From positions 278,303-342,302 of the forward strand of contig NZ_SMNA01000007.1 in the NCBI RefSeq assembly GCF_004353825.1: a stretch of DNA of 64,000 nucleotides, given 5' to 3'. Both the position numbers and the translations under genes were made by a program. The notes beneath the pieces were generated by a model that saw nothing but the letters and a program-made list of their open reading frames with translations, was not told the origin of the DNA and searched no databases. This DNA is from Occultella glacieicola (GTDB lineage Bacteria > Actinomycetota > Actinomycetes > Actinomycetales > Beutenbergiaceae). Of this stretch, positions 7,831 to 15,577 are shown piece by piece (the stretch's first letter is position 1; every line of letters begins with the position of its first letter).

Positions 7831-8856
7831 ATGACGACCGACCGAGCACTCAAGAACAAGATCCGGGACCGGGCCGCACGCACCGGCGAGTCCTACACGG
7901 CCGCGCGCCGGCACCTCGTCCGCGACGAGGCGCAGTCCCGCGAGCGCCACGGTGCCCAACCCGACCAACCCGACCAACCCGACCAACACGTCCAGCCGGA
8001 CGGTCCGTCGGTGCGGCTGGCGACCGCCCAGACCACGCCGCGCGAGGACCCGGGCGACGCCGCCGCCTTCGCCGCGGCCGGCGACGAGGTGGTGGCGTTG
8101 ATCGACGACGCGGCGCGGTTGGAGGCGAGACTGCTGCACCTGCCGGAGGCGGCCCTGTGCTTCCCCTCGAAGTGGCTGCTCTCCAGTGTTCCGGGGGAGG
8201 TCGCCGAGGCGGACTGGACGAAGTTCGCCTGGGACGCTCAGGACCTGGCCCTCACGCGGATCCGGGCCCGGGCCGCGGACCGGGGCGTGTGGGTGGTGCT
8301 CGGTGCCGTCACCCACGGCGGGGCCGACACAGCGCGACCGCACCTGAGCCTGCTCGTCATCGACCCGACCGGGCGGATCCACACGACCTACCAGGAGCGG
8401 CTGCTGTCCCGGACCAAGGCGTCCTACCTCTACGAGGCCGGCACCCGCTCGACCCTCTTCGAGGTCGACGGCGTCAGGTTCGGGTGCACCTCCGGCCTGG
8501 AGATCCTGTTCCCGGAGGTGTACGGCGACTACCAGGCCCTCGGAGCCGACTGTGTCCTGTACTCCACCGCCGGGCCGGGCGAGCCCGAGGCCGCCGGCAC
8601 CCTGGCCTCGTCGGCGCTGGTGGCGGCACGCCACGACGGGCTGTGGATCAGTTACGCCGTGCACAGCGACAAGGCGGCGCACGAGCCGGCGGGCCTGATC
8701 GACCCGAACGGGAGCTGGCGGGCGCGGTGTGAGGCCGTCGACGCGCCGGGGCTCACCGTCGCCACGGTGACGGCGCGGCCGGAGGACGGGGCCCGGCAGT
8801 GGCACCGCTGGACGTCGCAGGCCTACCGCGCGGGCCGGTCCGAGGCGGGTGTCTGA
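7831..8856 (+). CDS. Nitrilase-fold protein, probably catalytically inactive, with N-terminal helical motif
   Basis: 341 residues. Residues 5-30 form a basic helical motif (ALKNKIRDRAARTGESYTAA) of a kind I recall at the N-terminus of assorted actinobacterial proteins. Then comes a (DQP)3 linker and, from about residue 55, a carbon-nitrogen hydrolase fold. The usual catalytic triad is Glu-Lys-Cys. Here Glu106 is kept in LHLPEA. The Lys position of the Y-x-K motif is Glu189 (TYQER), and the Cys column before FPE is Gly222, or Ser221 if a gap is allowed, with a lone Cys219 nearby. Amidase activity is therefore doubtful. The start is set by GGAG nine bases before the ATG. Confidence 0.65.
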   Translation: MTTDRALKNKIRDRAARTGESYTAARRHLVRDEAQSRERHGAQPDQPDQPDQHVQPDGPSVRLATAQTTPREDPGDAAAFAAAGDEVVALIDDAARLEARLLHLPEAALCFPSKWLLSSVPGEVAEADWTKFAWDAQDLALTRIRARAADRGVWVVLGAVTHGGADTARPHLSLLVIDPTGRIHTTYQERLLSRTKASYLYEAGTRSTLFEVDGVRFGCTSGLEILFPEVYGDYQALGADCVLYSTAGPGEPEAAGTLASSALVAARHDGLWISYAVHSDKAAHEPAGLIDPNGSWRARCEAVDAPGLTVATVTARPEDGARQWHRWTSQAYRAGRSEAGV

Positions 8857-8924
8857 CCCATGGGTGGGCCCGGCCCGGGCAGAAGTGGCCCTAGTCTGGT
8901 CCGGACCTACCCGAAGGGACGTTC

Positions 8925-9515
8925 ATGGCCGCGATCGGCAAACTCGAGCTGAACCGGCGCACCGTCACCATCGGTGTGTTGGTGATCGTGGTGGTGGCGG
9001 CGGTCACCGTTTTCGTGGCGATGTTGACCTCGGACCGTGGCGGCGCCGCGTCGGCGCCGACCACGACCGTCACGACCACCGGGCCGGTGCCCACCCCGCA
9101 GACCGAGCCGATCGCCCGGGACACCGCGACGGCTCTGCTCGCTGCGCTCCCGGACACCGTGCTCGGCTACGCCGTCAGCGCGCAGGTCGCCGACGAGGCG
9201 ATGGTCGCCGCCGGCGCGATCGAGGGCTGGCAGCTCACCTACACCGGTGCCGACGGGGACGTCACGGTCCGGCTCGGCCAATGGGAGACCGCCGACGAGG
9301 CCGCCGCCGCGCTGCCCGGACTGGCCGCCGCGGACGGCGCCGAGGTCGTCGAGGAGGGCGAGGTCGAGGCCGCGGGTGCGCCGGCCGGGACGTTCCAGAT
9401 CCTCTCCGTCGACGGCGCCGGCCGGGCCGCGTGGACGAACGGCACCGTCGCGATCGTGGTGGACGGACCGGACGCCGACGAGGTCCGGGCCGTGTACCTG
9501 GCCTACCCGCTCTGA
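8925..9515 (+). CDS. Membrane-anchored extracytoplasmic protein of unknown function
   Basis: 196 residues: a short cytoplasmic N-terminus, one hydrophobic helix at about residues 13-34, a Thr-rich linker (TTTVTTT), and an outside domain of about 135 residues that is acidic and rich in Ala, Val and Gly. It contains no cysteine. No family is recognised. The start is ATG at 8925 with GAAGGGA as a Shine-Dalgarno; a TAGTCT hexamer about 27 bases upstream may be its -10. The next gene, proC, begins 41 bases after the stop on the same strand. Confidence 0.6.
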   Translation: MAAIGKLELNRRTVTIGVLVIVVVAAVTVFVAMLTSDRGGAASAPTTTVTTTGPVPTPQTEPIARDTATALLAALPDTVLGYAVSAQVADEAMVAAGAIEGWQLTYTGADGDVTVRLGQWETADEAAAALPGLAAADGAEVVEEGEVEAAGAPAGTFQILSVDGAGRAAWTNGTVAIVVDGPDADEVRAVYLAYPL

Positions 9516-9540
9516 CCGCGCCGTCGGCCGGTCAGCAACC

Positions 9541-9547
9541 AAGGAGG
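9541..9547 (+). promoter_or_regulatory. Strong Shine-Dalgarno that fixes the proC GTG start
   Basis: AAGGAGG is fully complementary to the 16S anti-SD and ends nine bases before the GTG at 9557. The frame is open far upstream, so this site decides the start. Confidence 0.75.
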
Positions 9548-9556
9548 GACACCGAC

Positions 9557-10378
9557 GTGGCACAGCAGAACGAGACGGACGTCGCCCTGATCGGCGCCGG
9601 GGTGATGGGTGAGGCGATCCTGTCCTCCCTGGTCGGCGCCGTCGGTGCCGACCGGGTCCGGATCAGCGACGGCCGCGCCGAATACGGCGCCGCCGTGGCC
9701 CAGCGGCACGGCGTGCGCTGGTGCGCCACGAATGCCGAGGCCGTCGACGGCGTCGGTGCGGTCGTGATCGCGGTCAAGCCCAAGGACGTGGGCGGGCTCG
9801 TGGGCGGGCTCGCTGGAGTCCTGGCCGACGAGGCGCTGGTGGTCTCGGTCGCGGCCGGGATCCCGACGGCGTTCCTCGAGTCCCGGCTCGGCGCCGCCAA
9901 TCCCGTGGTCCGGGTGATGCCCAACACGCCCGCCACGATCGGTCAGGGGGTCAGCGCTCTCAGCGCCGGGTCGCACGCCACCGCCGAACACCTGGAGCGC
10001 ACCGAGGCCCTGCTCGCGGGCACCGGCACGGTGCTGCGCGTGGACGAGGCGTACCAGGACGTGGTCACCGGGATCTCCGGGTCAGGCCCGGCCTACGTCT
10101 TCTACCTGATCGATGCCCTCGCCGAGGCCGGCGTGGTCGGCGGGCTCAGCCGTGAGGTGGCCCTGGATCTGGCCCGTGCGACCGTCGCCGGCTCCGGTGC
10201 GATGGCCCTCGCCTCCGGTGAGCACCCGGCGATCCTGCGGGAACGGGTCTCCTCGCCTGCGGGCACCACGGTGGCGGGCGTGCGCGAACTCGACGAGCGG
10301 GGTGTGCGGGCCGCCGTCATCGCGGCCGTGGACGCCGCCCGGGCGCGCTCCGTGGAGCTCGGCCGCGACCTGACCTGA
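9557..10378 (+). CDS. proC: Pyrroline-5-carboxylate reductase
   Basis: 273 residues, the normal length. It catalyses the last step of proline synthesis, the NAD(P)H-dependent reduction of pyrroline-5-carboxylate. Seen: Rossmann loop GAGVMG near residue 14, VRVMPNTPA, and the C-terminal active-site helix region GISGSGPAYVF and SPAGTTVAGV. The GTG start at 9557 is decided by an unusually strong AAGGAGG nine bases upstream. A GC hairpin and two related palindromic repeats follow the stop. Confidence 0.96.
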   Translation: MAQQNETDVALIGAGVMGEAILSSLVGAVGADRVRISDGRAEYGAAVAQRHGVRWCATNAEAVDGVGAVVIAVKPKDVGGLVGGLAGVLADEALVVSVAAGIPTAFLESRLGAANPVVRVMPNTPATIGQGVSALSAGSHATAEHLERTEALLAGTGTVLRVDEAYQDVVTGISGSGPAYVFYLIDALAEAGVVGGLSREVALDLARATVAGSGAMALASGEHPAILRERVSSPAGTTVAGVRELDERGVRAAVIAAVDAARARSVELGRDLT

Positions 10379-10395
10379 CCGGCGAGCCCCGGCGG

Positions 10396-10421
10396 GCCCG
10401 AGGCGTACCGCCCCCTCGGGC
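10396..10421 (+). terminator. Hairpin after proC
   Basis: An 8-bp perfect inverted repeat GCCCGAGG / CCTCGGGC with a 10-base loop, 18 bases past the proC stop. No U tract. Confidence 0.5.
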
Positions 10422-10432
10422 GGCGCGATGGT

Positions 10433-10467
10433 GAGAGTGCTGAAGCGGCTGCCACAAGTGCACTCTC
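10433..10467. repeat. Palindromic repeat unit, copy 1 (35 bp)
   Basis: GAGAGTGC, then a 19-base centre, then GCACTCTC: perfect 8-bp arms. It shares 30 of 35 bases with the copy 73 bp downstream, including the unbroken core GGCTGCCACAAGTGCA. It lies in the gap between proC and trkA, which are convergent. Confidence 0.75.
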
Positions 10468-10505
10468 GCGCCGCGCTCGCGCCGGCCTCGCGCGCGGCTC
10501 GGGCC

Positions 10506-10540
10506 GGGAGTGTTGAAATGGCTGCCACAAGTGCACCCTC
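10506..10540. repeat. Palindromic repeat unit, copy 2 (35 bp)
   Basis: It begins GGGAGTGT and ends GCACCCTC. All five differences from copy 1 are transitions, and two of them turn Watson-Crick pairs into G-U pairs in the plus-strand RNA. It lies 25 bases past the trkA stop. Confidence 0.75.
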
Positions 10541-10564
10541 GAGCGGTGCGGCGGCTGGAGACGC

Positions 10565-11263
10565 TCAGGGTCGCCGCGCGAACTTCTCCAGCAGCACCGT
10601 GTCCCCGGACAGGATCAGCGTGTCCGCCGCGTCGATGCGGGTGTTCTCGGTCGCGTACTCGAACGGCTGACCGGGCGGCTTCACCCCGATGACCGTGATC
10701 CCGTACTTCTTGCGGATCTGCGACTCCCCGACCGTGAACCCGTGGGTCTCCTGCGGCGGACGCATCTTGACGATCGTGAACCCGTCCTCGAGCTCGATGA
10801 AGTCGAGCATCCGCCCGGAGACCAGGTGCGCCACCCGGGCGCCGGCGTCGTGCTCGGGGTAGACCACGTGGTGGGCGCCGATCCGCTGCAGGATTCGGCC
10901 GTGCTCGGCCGAGATCGCCTTCGCCCAGATCAGCGGCGTACCCAGATCCACGAGGTTCGCGGTGATCAGCACACTCGCCTCGAGCGAGGTACCGACCCCG
11001 ACCACCGCGATCGGGAACTCCTTGGCACCTAGCTGGATCAGCGCGTCGGCGTTCGTGGCGTCCGCCTCCACGAGGGGCAGCCGCCCGCTCCAGGTCTGGA
11101 CCAGATCAGGGTCCCGCTCCACCGCGAGCACATCGCGGCCGAGCTCGTCCAGGGTCACCGCGAGCGAGGCGCCGAAGCGACCCATCCCGATCACCAGCAC
11201 CCCGGCGTCGGTGGCACCCTGCACACCCTTGGACGTGTTCCCACGTGCTCTGCTGTCAACCAA
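10565..11263 (-). CDS. trkA: Potassium uptake regulatory protein TrkA/KtrA
   Basis: 232 residues. An N-terminal RCK domain with NAD-binding loop GMGRFGAS (about residues 28-35) and Asp/Glu at the end of the second strand (VERDPD) is followed by a C-terminal RCK_C domain (YGITVIGVK). It gates the TrkH channel in response to nucleotides. The start chosen is TTG at 11263 because GAGGAGAGG lies seven bases upstream; it overlaps the trkH stop by eight bases, which implies coupled translation. A GTG at 11224 is an alternative but has no properly spaced Shine-Dalgarno. Confidence 0.9.
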   Translation of the reverse strand: MVDSRARGNTSKGVQGATDAGVLVIGMGRFGASLAVTLDELGRDVLAVERDPDLVQTWSGRLPLVEADATNADALIQLGAKEFPIAVVGVGTSLEASVLITANLVDLGTPLIWAKAISAEHGRILQRIGAHHVVYPEHDAGARVAHLVSGRMLDFIELEDGFTIVKMRPPQETHGFTVGESQIRKKYGITVIGVKPPGQPFEYATENTRIDAADTLILSGDTVLLEKFARRP

Positions 11264-12632
11264 TGATCGGCCTCTCCTCGGGCATCCGGATGACCCGGCG
11301 TCGTTCACGCAGGGCCAGCGCGGCGGCAAGTGTCATTGTCCCGGTGCGGCCCGCGAACATCAGCACGACCAGCACGTAGTGCGAGGACGTGGGCAGGTCC
11401 GCCGTGATCCCGGTGCTCAGTCCGCAGGTCGCGAACGCCGAGATCACCTCGAACAGGATCACGTCCAGGTGCAGGTCCGTCTGCACCAGCAGGGCCAGGG
11501 TGGCCAGGCCCACGAACGTGGCGCCGATGAACGAGACCGCGATGGCGAGCCGCACGATCGTCAGCTCGATCCGGCGCCCGAACGCCTCGATGTCGCGGTC
11601 GCCACGGGCCTCGGCGACGATGGCGAGCAGCATCACGGCGAACGTGCCCACCTTGATCCCACCGCCCGTGGACGCACTGCCGCCGCCGACGAACATCAAC
11701 GCGTCCTGCATGAACCAGGTGGCCTCGCTCATCTGACCGACGTCCACCGTGGAGAACCCGCTCGAGCGCGGCGTCATCCCAGCGGTCAGGGCGCCGAGGA
11801 TCCGGTCGGCGACCGGCAGCTTCCCCAAGGTCGCCGGGTTGGTCCACTCGAAGGCGCCGATGAGCAGGGCGCCGAGCGCGAACAGTCCGGCGCTGGTGAT
11901 CAGGGTGAGCTTGGCGTGCAGGGTCCACCGACGCGGCTGGCGCAGGTTCGTGGCCACCGACAGGATCACCGGGAACCCGAGCGCCCCGATGAAGGTGCCG
12001 ACGATGATCGGCAGGCACATCCACCAGTCGCCGACGTAGTCGTACAGGCCGCCGGGGATGATCCCGATGCCGGCGTTGTTGAAGATCGAGACCGCCAGGA
12101 ACCACCCGTTCCAGGCCGCGGAGCCGAGACCCTGCCCCATCGCCAGGAACCGGGGGATGAGCACGAGCGCGAGCACGGCGGTCAGGCTCAGGGAGGCGAC
12201 GATCACCGCCCGGATCAGGGTTCCGACCTCCCCGAGCCTGGTGGTCTTGGTCTCCTGGGCGGCGAGCATCCGCTGGGTCAGCCCGATCCGGCGGGACACG
12301 GCGAGCCCGAGGATCGAGGCGAGCGTCATGACGCCGAGCCCGCCGACCATGATCGCGAACATGATCACCACGTGGCCGAAGGTGGACCAGTACGTGGCCA
12401 CGTCCACGATCGTCAGGCCGGTGACGCAGACCGCCGAGGTGGCCATGAACAACGCGTCCATGAACGGCGCGGACTCGCCGGACGTGGTGGCGATCGGAAG
12501 GGACAGCAGGGCGGTGACGACCGCGATCACCCCGACGAAGACCATCAGCGTCAACCGTGCGGGCGAGCGCCGGGCGATGGCGTCGACGGCGTCGCGTCCG
12601 GCGCGCAGGAACGCCGGGATCTCTCGCGCCAC
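11256..12632 (-). CDS. trkH: Potassium uptake channel subunit TrkH/KtrB
   Basis: 458 residues with about ten hydrophobic segments plus four re-entrant filter loops. The filter regions are visible: SAVCVTGL (about 66-73), IFNNAGIG (about 190-197), TPRSSGFST (about 297-305) and FATCGLSTG (about 400-408), each with the conserved Gly that lines the selectivity filter. It translocates K+ across the membrane together with TrkA, encoded directly downstream and overlapping. The GTG start at 12632 has GAGGAGAG upstream. Length and motifs fit the KtrB/TrkH superfamily; the driving ion is not evident. Confidence 0.94.
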   Translation of the reverse strand: MAREIPAFLRAGRDAVDAIARRSPARLTLMVFVGVIAVVTALLSLPIATTSGESAPFMDALFMATSAVCVTGLTIVDVATYWSTFGHVVIMFAIMVGGLGVMTLASILGLAVSRRIGLTQRMLAAQETKTTRLGEVGTLIRAVIVASLSLTAVLALVLIPRFLAMGQGLGSAAWNGWFLAVSIFNNAGIGIIPGGLYDYVGDWWMCLPIIVGTFIGALGFPVILSVATNLRQPRRWTLHAKLTLITSAGLFALGALLIGAFEWTNPATLGKLPVADRILGALTAGMTPRSSGFSTVDVGQMSEATWFMQDALMFVGGGSASTGGGIKVGTFAVMLLAIVAEARGDRDIEAFGRRIELTIVRLAIAVSFIGATFVGLATLALLVQTDLHLDVILFEVISAFATCGLSTGITADLPTSSHYVLVVLMFAGRTGTMTLAAALALRERRRVIRMPEERPIIG

Positions 12633-12698
12633 CTGCTCTCCTCACCGCTGCGCCGACGGACCGGACCCTACTGTGCCACCAATGGCCCGGCGTGGCGT

Positions 12699-12704
12699 TA
12701 CGGT
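12699..12704 (+). promoter_or_regulatory. -10 hexamer TACGGT before the acuC-like gene
   Basis: TACGGT ends five bases before the ATG at 12710, consistent with a leaderless transcript. Confidence 0.4.
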
Positions 12705-12709
12705 GAGGC

Positions 12710-13897
12710 ATGACCACGCCGCCCGCGTCCGTCGCGCTCGCTTGGAGCCCGGACCTGCTGGGGTACGACTTCGGTGTGGGGCATCCGATGGCACCCGCCC
12801 GGTTGCGGCTCACGATGGACCTGATCCGGGCACTCGGCCTGCTGGACGCGCCCGGGGTGCGGGTGCTCGAGACCGGCGAGGCCGGGGACGACCTGATCGC
12901 GACGGTGCACGACCGGGACTTCATCGCCGCGGTCCGGGCCGGTGGAGACGGGCTGCCGGACCCGGTCCGGGGCCTCGGCACCACGGACAACCCGGTGTTC
13001 CCGAGGGTGCACGAGGCGTCCGCACGGATCGTCGGGGCCACGGTCGCCGGCGCGGAGGAGGTCTGGTCCGGCCGCTCCCGGCACGCGGTCAGCCTCGCCG
13101 GTGGCATGCACCATGCGATGTCCGCGGCGGCATCCGGATTCTGCATCTACAACGACGTCGCGGCCGCGATCGGCTGGCTGCTGGCACACGGCTGCGAGCG
13201 GGTGCTGTACGTGGATATCGACGCCCACCACGGCGACGGCGTGGAGCGGGCGTTCTGGGACGATCCGCGGGTGGTCACCGTCTCGGTGCATCAGAGCGGC
13301 GAGTCGCTGTTCCCCGGCACCGGGTTCGCGCAGGACGTCGGCGGCCCGAACGCACGCGGGTCCGCGGTGAACGTGCCGTTGCCCGCGCACACCCCGGACG
13401 TGCCCTGGCTGCGTGCCATCGAGGCGGTGGTGGGCCCGATCGCCGCGGAGTTCGCCCCGCAGGTCGTGGTCAGCCAGCACGGGTGCGACACCCATCGCCG
13501 GGACCCGCTGACCACCATGGACATCTCGATGGACGGGCTGCGCGCCGCGGCAGCCCTGATCGGGGAGGTCGCCGACACCCACGCGGGCGGGCGGTGGCTC
13601 GCGACCGGGGGTGGTGGGTACGACATCCTGTCCACGGTGCCGCGGGCCTGGGCGCACCTGGTCGCGGTGAGCGCCGGGCTGGACCTGCCGGCGTCCACGC
13701 CGGTGCCCGCGTCGTGGCGCGAGGAGGTCGCGGCGATCTCGGACCAGGACGTACCGGCGACCATGGGCGACGGCGTGGAGGTGGGCTTCCGGCCCTGGGT
13801 GGATGGTTTCGACCCCGACGACCCGGTCGACCGGGCCATCATGGCGACCCGCCGCAGCGTCTTCCCATGGCACGGTCTTGACCCGCTCACGGCGTGA
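12710..13897 (+). CDS. acuC: Acetoin utilization protein AcuC-like, class I histone-deacetylase family
   Basis: 395 residues. A zinc-dependent deacetylase of lysine-acetylated proteins; in Bacillus AcuC deacetylates acetyl-CoA synthetase. Visible: the active-site His pair in GGMHHAM (about 143-147), the metal-binding DIDAHHGDGV segment (about 173-182), SQHGCDTH with the second Asp ligand (about 260-267), and GGGGYD near 303 that contains the transition-state Tyr. GHPM near the N-terminus is also conserved. The start is ATG at 12710 (leaderless-type). It is divergent from trkH. No acetoin or acetyl-CoA synthetase gene is beside it, so the substrate is open. Confidence 0.88.
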   Translation: MTTPPASVALAWSPDLLGYDFGVGHPMAPARLRLTMDLIRALGLLDAPGVRVLETGEAGDDLIATVHDRDFIAAVRAGGDGLPDPVRGLGTTDNPVFPRVHEASARIVGATVAGAEEVWSGRSRHAVSLAGGMHHAMSAAASGFCIYNDVAAAIGWLLAHGCERVLYVDIDAHHGDGVERAFWDDPRVVTVSVHQSGESLFPGTGFAQDVGGPNARGSAVNVPLPAHTPDVPWLRAIEAVVGPIAAEFAPQVVVSQHGCDTHRRDPLTTMDISMDGLRAAAALIGEVADTHAGGRWLATGGGGYDILSTVPRAWAHLVAVSAGLDLPASTPVPASWREEVAAISDQDVPATMGDGVEVGFRPWVDGFDPDDPVDRAIMATRRSVFPWHGLDPLTA

Positions 13898-13936
13898 GTT
13901 GGGGCCGTTGGATTCCCGAACCGGCCGCTGACCCCC

Positions 13937-13942
13937 TAGGAT
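13937..13942 (+). promoter_or_regulatory. -10 hexamer TAGGAT for the HTH gene
   Basis: TAGGAT would give a leader of about 100 bases before the GTG at 14048, containing the hairpin at 14007-14024. Confidence 0.4.
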
Positions 13943-14006
13943 TTACTTCTGTGCCACGGTGGGGCCGTTCCGACGCGCCACCGCCCGGCACCACATGACA
14001 GTGGGT

Positions 14007-14024
14007 GTGTCCGCCGACGGACAC
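14007..14024 (+). promoter_or_regulatory. Leader hairpin / possible operator before the HTH gene
   Basis: A perfect 7-bp inverted repeat GTGTCCG / CGGACAC with a 4-base loop, ending seven bases before the Shine-Dalgarno. It could be a DNA operator or an RNA hairpin. Confidence 0.4.
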
Positions 14025-14047
14025 CGCGATCGGGAGAGGTGAGCGAC

Positions 14048-14257
14048 GTGGCCGAGGCCGAGCCGCCGCGCTTCCTCACCGTGGCCGAGGTCGCCGAGCT
14101 GGCCCGGGTGTCCCGGATGACCGTGTACCGGATGGTGCACGCGGGCGAGCTCCCCGCGATCCGGGTCGGCAAGTCCTACCGGGTGCCGCAGGCGGCCGTG
14201 CAGGAGCTGCTCTCCGACGGCCTCGGTGCCTGGGAGGGGACCGGAACCGGGCGCTGA
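14048..14257 (+). CDS. Small excisionase-type helix-turn-helix DNA-binding protein
   Basis: 69 residues. A single MerR/excisionase-like winged helix: FLTVAEVAELARVSRMTVYR forms the helix-turn-helix, followed by the wing ELPAIRVGKSYRVP and a final helix AAVQELL. The length matches the DNA-binding protein that precedes bS22 in many actinobacteria (Rv0500A type, from memory). The start is GTG at 14048 because GGGAGAGG ends about eight bases upstream; an in-frame GTG at 14039 lies inside that site and is less likely. Possible targets are its own promoter or that of bS22 (inference). Confidence 0.85.
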   Translation: MAEAEPPRFLTVAEVAELARVSRMTVYRMVHAGELPAIRVGKSYRVPQAAVQELLSDGLGAWEGTGTGR

Positions 14258-14268
14258 TCCATACCCGG

Positions 14269-14274
14269 TAGGAT
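14269..14274 (+). promoter_or_regulatory. Candidate -10 hexamer TAGGAT for the bS22 gene
   Basis: TAGGAT lies just past the HTH gene and would give bS22 a leader of about 170 bases. The stretch between holds no gene I can support. Confidence 0.4.
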
Positions 14275-14450
14275 GACCCCCTGATGTAGTGCTGATGTGT
14301 GTCAGCGCGTGCGCCCCGAGAAGTTCGGGCGTCGGCCGAGCACCCGTCGTTAGTTCTCTGTTCATCCGAGTCCGCCTCGAGGTCGGGTCGGAGCCGCACG
14401 GCTTCCGCTCGCGCTCACGGCGGGTCTCATCCCAGTCGTAGCGAGGTCCC

Positions 14451-14549
14451 ATGGGTTCAGTCATCAAGAAGCGCCGTAAGCGGATGGCGAAGAAGAAGCA
14501 CCGCAAACTGCTTCGCAAGACGCGTCACCAGCGCCGCAACAAGAAGTAG
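14451..14549 (+). CDS. 30S ribosomal protein bS22 (AURKAIP1/COX24 domain), 32 residues
   Basis: A very short gene: 32 residues, about two thirds Lys, Arg or His, beginning MGSVIKKRRKRMAKKKHRK and ending in RRNKK. This is the typical sequence of the actinobacterial small-subunit protein bS22, which sits near the decoding region and is related to the mitochondrial AURKAIP1/COX24 C-terminus. Its position right after the small HTH gene is the conserved context. GCGAGGT ends three bases before the ATG and is only a weak Shine-Dalgarno. A hairpin follows the stop. Confidence 0.92.
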   Translation: MGSVIKKRRKRMAKKKHRKLLRKTRHQRRNKK

Positions 14550-14604
14550 CGTGCCGGGCGCCCAGCGCCCAGCAGTCGGCCGAGACCGGACCGTCCGGCC
14601 GGGC

Positions 14605-14624
14605 CCGGACATCGTGATGTCCGG
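14605..14624 (+). terminator. Hairpin after bS22
   Basis: CCGGACATC / GATGTCCGG, perfect 9-bp arms almost back to back, 55 bases past the bS22 stop; a further ATGTCCGG copy follows. It lies between bS22 and the convergent HAD gene and could serve both strands. Confidence 0.5.
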
Positions 14625-14674
14625 TCCCGGACGGGATGTCCGGTCGTCGCGGGTTCGGGCCCGACGGCGCAGGC

Positions 14675-15475
14675 TCAGGCGCGTAGGCGCCGCACCACGG
14701 CGCGGGTCGCCACAGCGCCCACCCAGACGGCACCGGCCCAGGAGGCGGTCCGGACCCCGCGACGGACGTCCCGCCGTCGGCGGCGGAAGTCCCGTACCTG
14801 CCAGCCGCGCTCGCCGGCGACCCGCCGCAGCCGCGCGTCGGGGTTGATCGCGAACGGGTGCCCGACCAGGCTCAGCAGCGGCGCGTCGTTGACCGAGTCC
14901 CCGTATGCGGACGAGGCCGCCAGGTCGAGACCCTGCTCGTCGGCGATCCGGCGGGCGCCGTCGGCCTTGTGCTCTCCGTGCATCATGTCCCCGACCAGGC
15001 GGCCCGTGTAGAAGCCGTCCTTGGACTCGGCGACGGTGGCCAGCGCGCCGGTAGCGCCGAGCCGGCGGGCGACCAGCTCGCCGAGCTCCCTGGGTCCGGC
15101 CGTGATGATCCAGACCTGGTCCCCGGCCGCCAGGTGCGACTCGATCAGTTCCCTGGTGCCGGGAAAGACCCGGTCCGCGAGCACCTCGTCATAGACCTCG
15201 TCGGCGATGGCGGCCACCTCGGCGACCGAGTGGCCCTTGATCAGCCCGAGCGCGCGCCCCCTGAGGTCGTCGATGTGGCTGAGCCGCTCGCCGAAGGTCA
15301 GGTAGTAGACCGTGTGGACGCCGAAGAAGGCGATGTCGCGGCGGCGGAAGAAGCCGCGCTGGAACAGTCGCCGGGCCAGGTGGTATGCCGATGCGCCACG
15401 GATGATCGTGTTGTCCACGTCGAAGAACGCGGCGGCCCCGGTGGCCTCGCGCTCGGATGGCTGGTCGGCGGACAC
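14675..15475 (-). CDS. HAD-IB family phosphatase (SerB-like)
   Basis: 266 residues. Motif I is FFDVDNTI (about residues 16-23) with the nucleophile Asp; motif II is WIITAG near 120; motif III and IV are AYGDSVNDAPLL near 193-204. A helical cap lies between motifs I and II, as in the IB subfamily that includes phosphoserine phosphatase. It hydrolyses a small phosphate ester; the substrate is not certain. The last 40 residues are Arg-rich and may touch the membrane. Two adjacent GTG codons (15478 and 15475) compete; the second lies six bases after TACAGT, the better leaderless spacing. A serB1-like gene has the same neighbours in mycobacteria. Confidence 0.85.
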   Translation of the reverse strand: MSADQPSEREATGAAAFFDVDNTIIRGASAYHLARRLFQRGFFRRRDIAFFGVHTVYYLTFGERLSHIDDLRGRALGLIKGHSVAEVAAIADEVYDEVLADRVFPGTRELIESHLAAGDQVWIITAGPRELGELVARRLGATGALATVAESKDGFYTGRLVGDMMHGEHKADGARRIADEQGLDLAASSAYGDSVNDAPLLSLVGHPFAINPDARLRRVAGERGWQVRDFRRRRRDVRRGVRTASWAGAVWVGAVATRAVVRRLRA

Positions 15476-15481
15476 CACCTC

Positions 15482-15487
15482 ACTGTA
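15482..15487 (-). promoter_or_regulatory. -10 hexamer TACAGT of the HAD phosphatase gene
   Basis: Minus-strand TACAGT ends six bases before the GTG at 15475 and three before the GTG at 15478; this spacing favours 15475 for a leaderless start. Confidence 0.4.
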
Positions 15488-15564
15488 GTCATGACGAGCT
15501 CGCGCCGGCCGCTGCCGGGACGACGTGCCAGCGCGTCCCGACCGCGGGCGACGGCGGCCCTCGA

Positions 15565-15570
15565 TAGCAT
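15565..15570 (+). promoter_or_regulatory. -10 hexamer TAGCAT before the glutaredoxin-like gene
   Basis: TAGCAT ends seven bases before the ATG at 15578, so it also argues against the in-frame ATG at 15569, which would overlap the hexamer. Confidence 0.4.
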
Positions 15571-15577
15571 GTTCGGC

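Noticed and set aside
5109..8732. Plus-strand open frame of about 1200 codons running antisense to disA and radA
   Set aside because: disA and radA on the minus strand carry complete family motifs in the same interval; the antisense frame has none.
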